Shown here: in pieces, positions 18,551 to 31,100 of the stretch | How positions within the stretch are numbered: position 1 is the stretch's first letter | Layout: each line of letters opens with the position of its first letter | Source: Larimichthys crocea | Taxonomy: Eukaryota > Chordata > Actinopteri > Sciaenidae | Length of the DNA stretch: 64,000 nt | Assembly: GCF_000972845.2 (NCBI RefSeq) | Contig: NC_040020.1 | Location: 697,816 to 761,815, forward strand | Direction of reading: 5' to 3' | Notes under the pieces: generated by a model | The model's input: the letters and a program-made list of their open reading frames with translations, nothing else | What the model was told of the DNA's origin: nothing | The model's database searches: none | Program-made: the position numbers and the translations under genes

Positions 18551-18770
18551 TGCTCAGCCTCTGTGCGTCTATAATACACTGATAATATCATAAAACACCA
18601 GAAACTGGATATTAATATGAGCACATATCATGTTTATAGACAGATATCATTTACTTGAACTCACAAATGTGACTGTAGTGTGATTATATTTTATATCATA
18701 TATTTATCAGGATCATAAAATTCTGATTTTTTTTCTAAACTTGCCTCTAATTTGTTTTTTTTCTTGTTTC
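18551..18770. other. Unmerged contig overlap with 10223-10417
   Basis: Clean repeat of 10223-10417, differing by small insertions (for example near 18647-18660 and 18700-18715), as two alleles would. It shows that sequence at 10417 continues directly at 18771 in the genome. Confidence 0.8.
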
Positions 18771-19378
18771 TAACAAAAAATGATTGATTAAAACAAGAAA
18801 CCATAAATATTTATAAAAGTATAAATATCCTTAGTTTAGTTTCTCATCCTCAAACGTTGTTTTTTATTTGTCGACTGAGAAAATAGTGAAAAATACAGAT
18901 TTCTGATTTATTTCCCTCAGCCGAAGGTGGCATCTTCAGATTTCTCGTTTTGTCTGACAGACAGAAAGTTTATAATCACGTGAAACAAAGACAAACAGCT
19001 GATTGCCACATTAAAACTGAGCAAATTCAACTTAAATATGACTCAAACGTCAACATGAGCTGAGTAGGTTGAACGTCTCTGGAGAGGCCAAGAGGTGAAG
19101 GGGTTACGAAACACTCAACATGGTTATTGGAGCATTTAGACGATATTTACGCTGTAAATTAGAGACGTTAAAGCCGTGATGACGGTTCGTCAGCGCTCAC
19201 AGATGGAGAGAAGAGTTATGTGCTGTTATTTTTAAAGATATGAAGGATCTTCTAACGTGCCATCAGCAGCTCGGGCGGGCTGTATTTCTCACACACTGTG
19301 CAGTTCTGCTTTTTCCCTCGGACACCGAATGCATCATGATGTTAATCTGCTAAAGTAAAGTTGGTGGAGGAGAAAGAT

Positions 19379-19417
<39 letters not shown>

Positions 19418-19457
19418 TCCCTGAGTCAACCAGAACTAGGTGGGGCCTGTCAATACT

Positions 19458-19500
<43 letters not shown>

Positions 19501-20123
19501 TTGCTGACAGTACAACAGCAGAGGAATAAAACCAAGCCTTGTCTATACACTACAGTCAGACAGACAGGTAGACAGGACAGACAGACGGGCAGAGGGACAG
19601 ACAGTTTCCTCCAAACTCCTCAACTCCGCAGTTTGTAATAAGTTACTTCCTCTCTTTTGTTTTTGTTTTTTCCCTCCTCCAGCAGAGCAGCGGGAGTTCC
19701 GCAGCTCTCTGTCCGCCTCAGAACACTCCCTACCCGGCCAGCTCTGGCAAGAAGGCCCCGCTGCCTTGGAGGTTCTGGAGGACAAAATAACAAGCCGGGG
19801 GAGCACGAAGACGTGAGACAGGCTTTGAAAAAACACCCGTTATGATGTTAGCCAGCTGTCTGTCTGCCTCTGATACCAACATATTATCGTTAACGGAGCT
19901 GCTGTCTGTCTGCCGCTCCCGTCCGTCTGTCTGTCCGCCGGTCGCTTCCGCAAACCCAGCCCAGCTCGGCTCGGCACCGGCCTGTCTCCCCCCCCGCGTT
20001 TGTCCGCCTGTCACCGCGTGTCCCGGGCCGTCCCGGGTAAAGCTACATGTACATGACGGAGGGGGAGAAAAGGGGAGAAAAGGGAGGAAAAGGGAGGAAG
20101 GGGAGAAAGGAAGCGGTACTCAC
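18771..20123 (-). other. 5' part of rap1b intron 1, GC-rich towards the promoter
   Basis: No exon recognised. It contains (AC)n 19381-19414 facing (GT)n 19462-19497, a GACA run near 19557-19605, and a CpG-rich stretch from about 19680. A purine-rich, G-run segment lies at 20056-20115 just inside the presumed donor. Confidence 0.5.
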
Positions 20124-20225
20124 AGTCATCCACCCGTCCGCTCTCTCTCTCTCTCCCGCTCTCCGTCGGTGTCGCTCGACCAGAGCCGCTCCCTCCGCTC
20201 GGTGACGTCAAGCTGGAGGCGGTAA
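20124..20225 (-). promoter_or_regulatory. rap1b: Probable non-coding first exon and promoter of rap1b
   Basis: Inferred. On the minus strand a CpG-rich segment runs into a consensus donor, GTGAGT, at 20118-20123, preceded by ...GGATGACT. Rap1b genes normally have a non-coding first exon in a CpG island and a long first intron, and the first coding exon here has an upstream acceptor at 7407-7408. The 3' end at 20124 is fairly well defined; the transcription start is not. An inverted, noisy copy lies at 23872-24285. Confidence 0.5.
20203..20210. promoter_or_regulatory. Consensus CRE palindrome TGACGTCA
   Basis: Full 8-bp cAMP-response element inside the CpG-rich rap1b promoter segment, repeated in the duplicate at about 24304-24311. 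CREB/ATF binding is inference from the motif and position. Confidence 0.55.
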
Positions 20226-20288
20226 GCGCGAGCGCCTCCTGTGCGATCCTTTCAAAGTAAAAGACACGAATAGAATAAAAAAAAAACG

Positions 20289-21180
20289 GTCTCTGTGACG
20301 TCCCCGCAGACTGTCTAAAACCTGGACGTAGTCTCTGTGACGTCCCCGCAGACTGTCTAAAACCTGGACGTAGTCTCCGTGACGTCCCCGCAGACTGTCT
20401 AAAACCTGGACGTAGTCCCCGTGACGTCCCTGCAGACTGTCTAAAACCTGGACGTAGTCTCTGAGACGTAACACAGACTGTCTAAAACCTGGACGTAGTC
20501 TCTGTGAAGTCCCCGCAGACTGTCTAAAACTGGACGTAGTCTCTGTGACGTCCTACAGACTGTCTAAAACCTGGACGTAGTCTCCGTGACGTCCCCGCAG
20601 ACTGTCTAAAACCTGAACGAGTCTCCTGAGACGTAACCAGACTGTCTAAACCTGGACGTAGCTCTGACGTAACACAGACGGTCTAAAACCTGGACGTAGT
20701 CCCCGTGATGTCCCGCGGACTGTCTAAAACCTGGACGTAGTCTGCGTGACGTCCCAGACTGTCTAAAAGGGACGTAGTCTCTGAGACGTAAACACAGACT
20801 GGTCTAAACTGGACATAGTCCCTGTGAGTCCCCGCAGACTGTCTAAAACCGGACGTAGTCTCTGTGACGTCCTACAGACTGTCTAAAAAAACCTGGACGT
20901 AGTCGCGTGACGTCCTGCAGACTGTCTAAAACGGACGTAGTCCTCGTGACGTAACAGACTGTCTAAAACCTGGACATAGTCCCTGTGACGTCCCCGCAGA
21001 CTGTCTAAAACCTGGACGTAGTCTCGTGACGTCCTCAGACTGTCTAAAACCTGGACGTAGTCTCGTGGTCCCCGCGACTGTCTAAAACCTGGACGTAGTC
21101 TCCGTGACGTCCCGCAGACTGTCTAAAACACTGGACTAATCCCTGTGACGTCCCGCAGACTGTCTAAAACGGGACGTAGT
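20289..21180. repeat. 42-bp minisatellite, forward orientation (duplicated copy)
   Basis: About 21 units with period 42 (for example 20341 to 20383), each containing CAGACTGTCTAAAACCTGG. The first part, to about 20520, is clean and equals 24389-24610; the rest shows indel noise and duplicates 24610-25200. Confidence 0.9.
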
Positions 21181-23861
21181 ATCCAGATCTTTTAAAAATA
21201 TAGATAGACGGGATTAAACCACGTCGTTTTTTTTATTCTATCCGTGTCTTTTACTTGAAACACAGATGAAGACGGTGAAATGCGGTTGAAAGCTTTACGA
21301 GCACCCGCGTAAGTCGGACCTTGAATAGATCTGTTCTGCGTTTTCAAAGTAAAAGCTCCCACTTAACAGGAAGTTAGACACGTCATCATTGCATATAATT
21401 ATGCTGAATAAAGAGCAATTAACAGCATAACGTCCGCTCCAAGAGTTTCACAATAAGTGAATGTGAATGTTTTTATTTTGAAGGTACTCCCAAGCTTACT
21501 CTGTTTTGGGTCGTTCTTGTGACGTTTCAGGCTCGCGCTCAGCTGCTTCCCGCTTCCTGCAAAGTAGAAACATGTCTCCACTGTTTCTACTCACCAAATA
21601 AAAGACAACAAAACCTCTTTTGTTTTGTTTTATGTGTCAGAATATTAAAATAAAAATTATGAAAACATTTTTTTAAAGAATTGGAGACTACGTCCAGGTT
21701 TTAGACAGTCTGGCGGGGACGTCACGGAGACATACGTCCAGGTTTTAGACAGTCTGCGGGGACGTCACGGAGACTACGTCCAGGTTTTAGAGACAGTCTG
21801 GGGGACGTCACACGAGACTACGTCTAGGTTTTAGACAGTCCTGCGGGGACGTCAGGAGACACGTCCAGGTTTTAGACAGTCTGCGGGACGTCACGGAGAC
21901 TACGTCCAGGTTTTAGACAGTCTGCGGGGACGTCACGGAGACTACGTCCAGGTTTTAGACAGTCTGGGGGGAGTCACGGAGACTGTAGGTTTAGAGCATC
22001 TGCGGGGACGCACAGAGACTACATCCGATTTTAGACAGTCTGTGGGGACGTCACGGGGACTACGTCCCGATTTTAGACAGTCTGTAGGACGTCACGGAGA
22101 CTACGTCCAGGTTTTGGACAGTCTGTAGGACGTCACGGGGACTACGTCCAGGTTTTAGACAGTCTGTAGGACGTCACGGGGACTACGTCCAGGTTTTAGA
22201 CAGTCTGCGGGACGCCGGAGACTACGTCCAGGTTTTAGACAGTCTGTGGGGACGTCACAGAGACTACGTCCAGTTTAGACAGTCGCGGGGACGTCACGGA
22301 GACACGTCCAGGTTTTAGACAGTCTGCGGGGACGTCACGGAGACTACGTCCAGGTTTGAGACAGCGTCTGCGGGGACGTCACGGAGACTACGTCCAGGTT
22401 TAAGACAGTCTGTGGGGACGTCACGGAGACTAGTCCAGGTTTTAGACAGTCGGGTTACAGTCACGGAGACTACGACCGGTTAAGACAGTCTGTGGGGGAC
22501 GTCACGGAGACACGTCCAGGTTTTAGACAGTCTGGGTTACGTCACGAGACTACGCCAGGTTTGACAGTCTGTGGGGACGTCACAGAGACACGTCCAGGTT
22601 AGACAGTCGTGCGGGGACGTCACGGAGACTACGTCCAGGTTTAACAGTCTGTGGGGAGTCACGGAGACTACGTCCAGGTTGAGACAGTCGCGGGGACGTC
22701 ACGGAGACTACGTCCAGGTTTTAGACAGTCTGCGGGACGTCACGGAGACTACGTCCAGGTTTTAGACAGTCGCGGGGACGTCACAGAGACTACGTCCAGG
22801 TTTTAGAGAGTCTGTGGGGACATCACGAGACTACGTCCAGGTTTTAGACAGTCTGAGGACGTCACGGAGACTACTCCAGGTTTTAGACAGTCTGTAGGAC
22901 GTCACAGGGACTATGTCCCGGTTAGACAGTGTGTGGGACGTCACGAGACCGCCAGTTTTTAGACAGTCTGGGTACATCACGGAGACTACGGCCAGGTTGA
23001 GACACGACATGTTACTGTCCGAGGTCAAACTTCAAACTACAGTGGTGTGTTTACGCGAGTCCAGAGCAGCTAAGCGTGTCAGACGTGGTGATGGAACACG
23101 CCTTGAGACACACACCACGTGTATGTGAGAGCTTAAGCCACACCCAAACAGGAAGGAGTCACCAAGAATAGATTTGCCCCACCACCCAACCAGCTTCCCT
23201 TCGGGACACACCCTTCCTCGTTGGGAACACACACCACACACACACACCTTAAACTGCTGAGGCTGCATTAGTTGAATTAGTTTTTTTATTAGTCTTGTTT
23301 TATTGAACTTATTCCAACCGTTATGTCCTGACGGGAGCGGAGCCGGTGTTGTGCCAGATCCGGACTGGGCATAATTACTAGTATCGGGGTCACGTTAGCT
23401 GATGAATAGTGTTACACAGTAACCTTCAACAGTGAGACAGGGTTTATTACGTTAGCTTGCTTGGCTGATCGCTAACTAGTAGCTAACGTATCAAAATGTG
23501 CCACAGTACGGCAACGTGACACGTTCTGCAGTGACGTTAGCTTTGGCCCTGGAGGTGCGTTGTCTTGGGTGCTGTACATTCGCTGATGTTAGCCGACTCG
23601 ATTTCTTACGTTAGCTTGTCCGGTAGCAGGAGATTTGGACAGGAGCTAACAAAAGAGCTAACGGAGCTAATCACGCTAACAGAGCAAAAGAGGTAACAGA
23701 GGGCGTTGATGGAGGAAGCAACCGCTAACAAAGCTAAAAGAGGTAACGTAACTAAAGGAGCTAACAGCTAACAAAACTAACAGAGCTAACGTAACTAATG
23801 GAACTAACAGCTAACGTAACTGAACAGGATGCTAACAGCTACAAAACTAACAAGCTAAAAC
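20520..23861. other. Error-rich duplicate of about 24610-27960 (assembly artefact)
   Basis: Same order of parts as the clean copy: forward 42-bp array, 0.5-kb core, reverse 42-bp array (21683-23005), CA-bearing spacer and the start of the GCTAAC array. Frequent indels distinguish it. It ends at the second N gap. Confidence 0.8.
21683..23005. repeat. 42-bp minisatellite, reverse orientation (noisy duplicate)
   Basis: About 31 damaged units of the reverse-complement monomer (CAGGTTTTAGACAGTCTG). Duplicate of 25729-27127. Confidence 0.85.
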
Positions 23862-23871
23862 NNNNNNNNNN
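23862..23871. other. Assembly gap, 10 N
   Basis: Second short gap, again between two duplicated, noisy blocks. Confidence 0.99.
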
Positions 23872-24285
23872 CCTCGGTCGAGCGACCCCGACGGAGAGCG
23901 GTGGAGAGAAGGAGGGGACGGGTTGGATGACTTGAGTAACCGCTTCCTTTCTCCCCTCTCCTCTTACCTCCCTTTTCTCCCCTTGTCTCCCCCTCCGCAT
24001 GTACGATGTAGCTTTACCCGGGACGGCTCCGGTAGACACGCGGGAACAGGCGGACAAACGCGGGGGGGGAACAGGCTCTGTGCCAGCGAGCTGGGCTGGT
24101 GTGTTTGCGCGAGCGACCGCGGACATGACAGACTGGACGGGAGCTGCGACAGCACAGCAGCTCTCGTTAACGAAATATGTTGGTATCCAGAGAGCGACAA
24201 CAGCTGCTAAACATCATAACGGTGTTTTTTGAAAGCATGTCTCCAGTCGCCGTGCTCCCCGGTTGTGTATTTGTCCTCCAGAACA
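23872..24285. other. Inverted, error-rich copy of about 19770-20185
   Basis: Reads as the reverse complement of the rap1b promoter/first-intron segment, including the purine-rich run and the GC-rich end. Followed at 24286 by the direct copy of 20186 onwards. An artefactual inversion from gap filling is more likely than a real foldback. Confidence 0.75.
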
Positions 24286-24388
24286 CCCGCTCCCTCCGCT
24301 CGGTGACGTCAAGCTGGAGGCGGTAAGCGCGAGCGCCTCCTGTGCGATCCTTTCAAAGTAAAAGACACGAATAGAATAAAAAAAAACG

Positions 24389-25200
24389 GTCTCTGTGACG
24401 TCCCCGCAGACTGTCTAAAACCTGGACGTAGTCTCTGTGACGTCCCGCAGACTGTCTAAAACCTGGACGTAGTCTCCGTGACGTCCCCGCAGACTGTCTA
24501 AAACCTGGACGTAGTCCCCGTGACGTCCCTGCAGACTGTCTAAAACCTGGACGTAGTCTCTGAGACGTAACACAGACTGTCTAAAACCTGGACGTAGTCT
24601 CTGTGAAGTCCCCGCAGACTGTCTAAAACCTGGACGTAGTCCTGTGACGTCCACAGACGTGTCTAAACCTGGACGTAGTCTCCGTGACGTCCCCGCAGAC
24701 TGTCTAAAACCTGGACGTAGTCTCTGAGACGTACCAGACTGTCTAAACCTGGACGTAGTCTCCGTGACGTAACACAGACTGTCTAAAACCTGGACGTAGT
24801 CCCCGTGAGTCCCCGCGAGACTGTCTAAAACCTGGACGTAGTCTGCCGTGACGTCCCTACAGACTGTCTAAAACCTGGACGTAGTCTCTGAGACGTACAC
24901 AGACCTGTCTAAACCTGGATAGTCCTGTGATGTCCCCGCAGACTGTCTAAAACCTGGACGTAGTCTCTGTGACGTCCAAGACTGTCTAAAAACCTGGACG
25001 TAGTCTCGTGACGTCCCTGAGACTGTCTAAAACTGGACGTAGTCTCTGAGAGTACCAGACTGTCTAAAACCTGGACATAGTCCTGTGACGTCCCCGCAGA
25101 CTGTCAAAACCTGGACGTAGTCTCTGTGACGTCCTACAGACGTCTAACGAACCTGTCTCCGCACTGTCAAACCTGGACGTAGTTCCTGACGTCCAGACTT
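24389..25200. repeat. 42-bp minisatellite, forward orientation, upstream of rap1b
   Basis: About 19 units of the 42-bp monomer. Outer imperfect inverted arms carry TTTCAAAGTAAAAGACACG, left at about 24350-24390 and right, reversed, at about 25265-25305. Each unit contains the CRE-like core TGACGTC. The later half has some indel noise. Confidence 0.85.
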
Positions 25201-25728
25201 AAAATATAATCGTAGTCCGATGTAAACGAGTAGTTAGATCTTTAAAATATAATACGGAAAACCGTCGTTTTTTGATCTTATCCGTGTCTTTTACTTTGAA
25301 ACACAGATGAAGACGGTGAAATGCGGTTGAAAGCTTTACGAGCACCCCGCGTAAGTCGGACCTTGAATTAAGATCTGTTCTGCGTTTTCAAAGTAAAAAG
25401 CTCCCACTTAACAGGAAGTTAGACACGTCATCATTGCATATTAATATGCTGAATAAATGAGCAATTAACAGCATAACGTCCGCTCCAAGAGTTTCACAAA
25501 AGTGAATGTGAATGTTTTTATTTTGAAGGTACTCCCAAGCTTACTTCCTGTTTTGGGTCGTTCTTGTGACGTTTCAGGCTCGCGCTCAGCTGCTTCCGCT
25601 TCCTGCAAAGTAGAAACATGTCTCCACTGTTTCTACTCACCAAATAAAAGAACAACAAAACCTCTTTGTTTTGTTTTATGTGTCAGATATTTAAAAATAA
25701 AAATTATGAAAAATTTTTTAAAAGAATT

Positions 25729-27127
25729 GGAGACTACGTCCAGGTTTTAGACAGTCTGCGGGGACGTCACGGAGACTACGTCCAGGTTTTAGACAGTCTG
25801 CGGGGACGTCACGGAGACTACGTCCAGGTTTTAGACAGTCTGGGGGACGTCACAGAGACTACGTCAGGTTTTAGGACAGTCTGCGGGGACGTCACGGAGA
25901 CTACGTCCAGGTTTTAGACAGTCTGCGGGGACGTCACGAGGACTACGTCAGGTTTTATGACGTGCGGGGACGTCACGGAGACTACGTCCAGGTTTTAGAC
26001 AGTCTGCGGGGACGTCACGGAGACTACGTCTAGGTTTTAGACAGTCTGCGGGGACGCACAGAGACTACATCCGATTTTAGACAGTCTGTGGGGACGTCAC
26101 GGGACTACGTCCAGGTTTTAGACAGTCTGTAGGGACGTCCGGAGACTACGTCCAGGTTTTGACAGTCTGTAGGACGTCACGAGGACTACGTCAGGTTTAG
26201 ACAGTCTGTAGGACGGTCACGGGACTACGTCCAGGTTTTAGACAGTCTGCGGGGACGTCGCGGAGACTACGTCCAGGTTTTCCGGACCAGCTGTGGGGAC
26301 GTCACCGAGAGATACGTCCAGGTTTTAGACAGTCTGCGGGGACGTCACGGAGACTACGTCCAGGTTTTAGCAGTCTGCGGGGACGTCAAGGAGAATACGT
26401 CCAGGTTTGAGACAGTCTGCGGGGACGTCACGGAGACTACGTCCAGGTTTTAAGACAGTCTGTGGGGACGTTCAGGACTCAGTCCAGGTTTTAGACAGTC
26501 TGGGTTACGTCACGGAGACTTACACCAGTTTACGACAGTCTGTGGGGACGTCACGGAGGACTACGTCCAGGTTTTAGACAGTCTTGGTGGTGTACGTCCA
26601 CGAGACTACAGACCAGGTTTTAAGACAGTCTGTGGGGACGTCACGAGGACTACGTCCAGGTTTTTAGACAGTCTGCGGACGCAGAGACTACGTCCAGGTT
26701 ATACAGTTCGGGGAAGTCACGGAGACTACGTCAGGTTTTAGGAGACAGTCTTTGGGGCCTGTCCTGAGAGACTACGCCCGGTTTTTAGACAGTCCGGGTA
26801 CGTCACCGAGACTACGGCCAGGTTTTAGACAGTCTGCGGGGACGTCACGGAGACTACGTCCAGGTTTTAGACAGTCTGCGGGGACGTCACAGAGACTACG
26901 TCCAGGTTTTAGACAGTCTGTGTTACGTCACGTAGACTACGTCCAGGTTTTAGACAGTCTGCGGGGACGTCACGGAGACTACGTCCAGGTTTGAGACAGT
27001 CTGCGGGGACGTCACAGAGACTACGTCCAGGTTTTAGACAGTCTGTGTTACGTCACGGAGACTACGTCCAGTTTTAGACAGTCTGCGGGGACGTCACGGA
27101 GACTACGTCCAGGTTTTAGACAGTCTG
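25729..27127. repeat. 42-bp minisatellite, reverse orientation
   Basis: About 33 units of the reverse-complement monomer, separated from the forward array by a 0.5-kb AT-rich core (25200-25728) that holds the palindrome GCATATTAATATGC. Units near both ends are regular; 26100-26800 is noisy. Confidence 0.88.
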
Positions 27128-27784
27128 ATCAGTGTTTTACTGTCCTGAGGTCAAACTTTCAAACTACAGTGTGTGTGTTACTGCAGAGTCACAGAGCAGC
27201 TAAGCGTGTCAGAGCGTGTTGATGGGAACACGCCTTGAGACACACACACACGTTGTATGTTGTAGATGCTGTGAAGCCACACCCAAACAGGAAGGAGTCA
27301 CCAAGAATAGATTTGCCCCAACACCCAACCAGCTTCCCTTTCAGGGACACACACTTCCTCTTAGTGTGAACACACACACACACACACACTGTAAACTGCT
27401 GAGGCTGCATTAGTTGAATTAGTTGTTTTATATGAACTTATTCCAACGTTGATGTCCTGACGGGGAGCGGAGCCGGTGTTGTGCCAGATCCGGAGCTGGG
27501 CAATACATAAACTAGTATCACGGGTCACGTTAGCTGATGAATAGTGTTACACAGTAACCTTCAAACAGTGAGACAGGGTTTTATTACGTTAGCTTGCTTG
27601 GCTGAATCGCTAACTAGTAGCTAACGTATCAAAATGTGCCACAGTACGGCAACGCGACACGTTCTGCAGTGACGTTAGCTTTGGCCCTGGACTGTGTGTT
27701 GTCTTGGGTGCTGTACATTCGCTGATGTTAGCCGACTCGATTTCTTACGTTAGCTTGTCCGGTAGCAAAGGAGATTTGGACAGG

Positions 27785-29590
27785 AGCTTAACTAAAAGAG
27801 CTAACGGAGCTAATCACGCTAACAGAACTAAAAGAGGTAACAGAGGGCGTTGATGGAGGAAGCTAACAGCTAACAAAGCTAACAGAGCTAACGTAACTAA
27901 TGGGACTAACAGAGCTAACGTAACTAAAGGAGCTAACCGCTAACAGAGCTAAAAGAGCTAACGTAACTAAAGGAGCTAACAGCTAACAAAACTAACAGAG
28001 CTAACGTAACTAATGGAACTAACAGAGATAACGTAACTAAGGGAACTAACAGAGCTAACGTAACTAAGGGAACTAACAGAGCTAACGTAACTAGGGGACT
28101 TAACAGAGTTAACGTAACCAAGGGAACAAACAGAGCTAACGTAACTAAGGGACTTAACAGAGTTAACGTAACTAAAGGAACTAACAGAGCTAACGTAACT
28201 AAGGGAACTAACAGAGCTAACGTAACTAAGGGAACTAACAGAGCTAACGTAATTAAGGGACTTAACAGAGCTAACGTAACCAAGGGAACAAACAGAGCTA
28301 ACGTAATTAAGGGACTTAACAGAGCTAACGTAACTAAGGGACTTAACAGAGTTAATGTAACCAAGGGAACAGAGCTAACGTAATTAGGGGATTTAACAGA
28401 GCTAATGTAACTAAGGGAACTAACAGAGCTAACGTAACTAAGGGAACTAACAGAGCTAACGTAACTAAGGGAACTAACAGAGCTAACGTAACTAGGGAAC
28501 TTAACAGTGCTAACGTAACTAAGGGAACTAACAGAGCTAACGTAACTAGGGAACTTAACAGAGCTAACGTAACTAAAGGAGCTAACAGCTAACAAAACTA
28601 ACAGAGCTAACGTAACTAATGGAACTAACAGAGCTAACGTAACTAATGGAACTAACAGAGCTAACGTAACTAATGGAACTAACAGAGCTAACGTAACTAA
28701 TGGAACTAACAGAGCTAACGTAACTAATGGAACTAACAGAGCTAACGTAATTAGGGGAACTAACAGAGCTAACGTAACTAAAGGAGCTAACAGCTAACAA
28801 AACTAACAGAGCTAACGTAACTAAGGGAACTAACAGAGCTAACGTAACTAATGGAACTAACAGAGCTAACGTAATTAGGGGAACTAACAGAGCTAACGTA
28901 ACTAATGGAACTAACAGAGCTAACGTAACTAAGGGAACTAACAGAGCTAACGTAATTACGGGAACTAACAGAGCTAACGTAACTAAAGGAGCTAACAGCT
29001 AACAAAACTAACAGAGCTAACGTAACTAATGGAACTAACAGAGCTAACGTAACTAATGGAACTAACAGAGCTAACGTAACTAATGGAACTAACACAGAGC
29101 TAACGTAACTAATGGAACTAACAGAGCTAACGTAACTAAGGGAACTAACAGAGCTAACGTAACTAGGGGATTTAACAGAGCTAACGTAACTAAGGGAACT
29201 AACAGAGCTAACGTAACCAGGGGACTTAACAGAGCTAACGTAACTAGGGGACTTAACAGAGTTAATGTAACCAAGGGAACAAACAGAGCTAACGTAATTA
29301 GGGGATTTAACAGAGCTAACGTAACTAAGGGAACTAACAGAGCTAACGTAACTAGTGAACTTAACAGAGCTAACGTAACTAAGGGAACTAACAGAGCTAA
29401 CGTAACTAGGGGACTTAGAGTTAACGTAACCAAGGGACTTAACAGAGCTAACGTAACTAAGGGAACTAACGTAACTAGGGGACTTAACAGCTAACAAAAC
29501 TAACAGAGCTAACGTAACTAAGGGAACTAACAGCTAACAGAGCTAACGTAACTACGGTAGCTAACAGCTAACGTAACAAACAGAGATAAC
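27785..29590. repeat. 27-bp GCTAAC minisatellite with 205-bp higher-order period
   Basis: Monomers of 27 bp contain AGCTAACGTAACTAA with variable GGGA/TGGA ends. Because 27 is divisible by three, long open frames of nine-residue repeats arise on the minus strand; they are not genes. A variant segment (AAAGGAGCTAACAGCTAAC) recurs at 28575, 28780 and 28985, exactly 205 bp apart. A truncated noisy duplicate lies at 23640-23861. Confidence 0.93.
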
Positions 29591-30803
29591 TGAAGTAACA
29601 GGCTTCTTGCTGTTGTAACATTCGCTGGCTGCTGTGTCTTGTGTTGTTGACCTCGTTTGGTGTTTATTGGTGTCTTGTAGTTCCGTCTTTGGTCTCCTCC
29701 GCCTGCTAAACTTCTCTTTAGCTGCTGTTAGCGTCACTTCTCTTTGGTGACCGCAGAGTTTTACAGCTTCAGTGATGAGTCAATGATCAGCCAGGCAGCA
29801 ACACAAACTCATCAATGCAGCCGTCGCTGGGAGACCAGACGAGTTTGTTTTCTTACCAGTTTCCGCCTCACTGAAACAGCCAATCACGGCCGAGCTTGAA
29901 GTTGTTACCTGTGGGTCTGTAGACACACCTGACGTCAGAGTTCAGAGCCAGTATGCATATTTCTGGTCGTTTATTCACACTGCCCGTCAATGTGAAGTTA
30001 AAGTCACGCAGAATCTAAACACATTTCGTGTCCGTGTGTTCAGATGAACTTGTGGATCAGAACCAGAACCGGAGCAGAAATGAGAGGTCACACAGTATGA
30101 AGGCAGGCAGAAATGGACCTTTTTTTATTTTTCTTGGGCGATAAACAACAGTGGATTGTCCTGACCAAACTGGACTGAACCAGATCAAAACCAGACTTGG
30201 GCTCGGTTAAACCAGATCAAACTGGACTTACAGCACAGTAAATGGAACTGGTCCTGACCAGACCGAACCGACTGGAACCGGTTTGAAGAGTGAGGGGGGG
30301 GGGGCAAACTGATCAGTATTTAAGCGCTGCGTTACCGTGGCAACAGCCACTCAGGATCAGTCCAGACCGGTCTGGTCAGGGTTGGACCTGGTCCAATAAT
30401 CTCTCCCGATCGAGGGTGGGCCTTATTGAATCAGGGGGAAACAAAAGAAGCTGATTGGTCCACAAACAGTAAAACCCCGCCCCTCCACCCACCCTGAGGC
30501 ATCCGATTGGTTGCCTACAAAAAAAAAAAAAAACCAAAAAACAAACAGAGCGAGCCCTTCTCCCATTGGTCACCACAGCCTCAGGCAGGAAAGGCTGTTC
30601 TCTTTTCCCATTGGTCAGTTTTAAACACGCCAACTGTCAAGTCACTCAGCAGCGGCCAATCAGGTTACAGTACCTGTGGAACTTTGTGGAATAACGAAAA
30701 GAAACAGAATGATGATGAACAGGGAGGCCGGCCAATCAGACGACCTCGCTAGAAAAACAAACAGGAAGTGGGAGGAGCTTCCAAGCCTCATATGGAACTT
30801 TTT

Positions 30804-30838
<35 letters not shown>

Positions 30839-30848
30839 GTCCTTTTTG

Positions 30849-30887
<39 letters not shown>

Positions 30888-31100
30888 CCGTACATCCATC
30901 CGTCTCCTCCGAACAGCTGATTTCAGTGCAATGCATCATGGAACGATCGATCGCTAGGAGAGGGTGTGTCACTACAAGTGTGTGTGTCTGTGTGTGTGTG
31001 TCTGTGTGTGTCCTGTTGTCATGGAAACATGCTGCGGGGTTAGCGCTCCAGCAGCGGGGTGGTGCCGTGTTGCATCGTGGTTGTTTGTTTGCGTCCGTCT
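29591..31100 (-). other. Spacer and probable 3' UTR of cand1
   Basis: No gene recognised between the 27-bp array and the cand1 stop. It holds GT tracts at 30806-30835 and 30851-30884, an A-run at 30520-30533 and words of the CCAGACC/GAACCAG type. The section above about 30124 is probably cand1 3' UTR. Confidence 0.5.
30124..30129 (-). terminator. Candidate poly(A) signal for cand1
   Basis: AATAAA on the minus strand, about 970 bp after the cand1 stop codon; no closer AATAAA or ATTAAA was noticed. Position only, no downstream-element test. Confidence 0.35.

Noticed and set aside
27933..29497. Long minus-strand open frames (220 and 236 codons) of nine-residue repeats
   Set aside because: They arise from a 27-bp tandem unit without stops; composition and overlapping frames show no coding signal.
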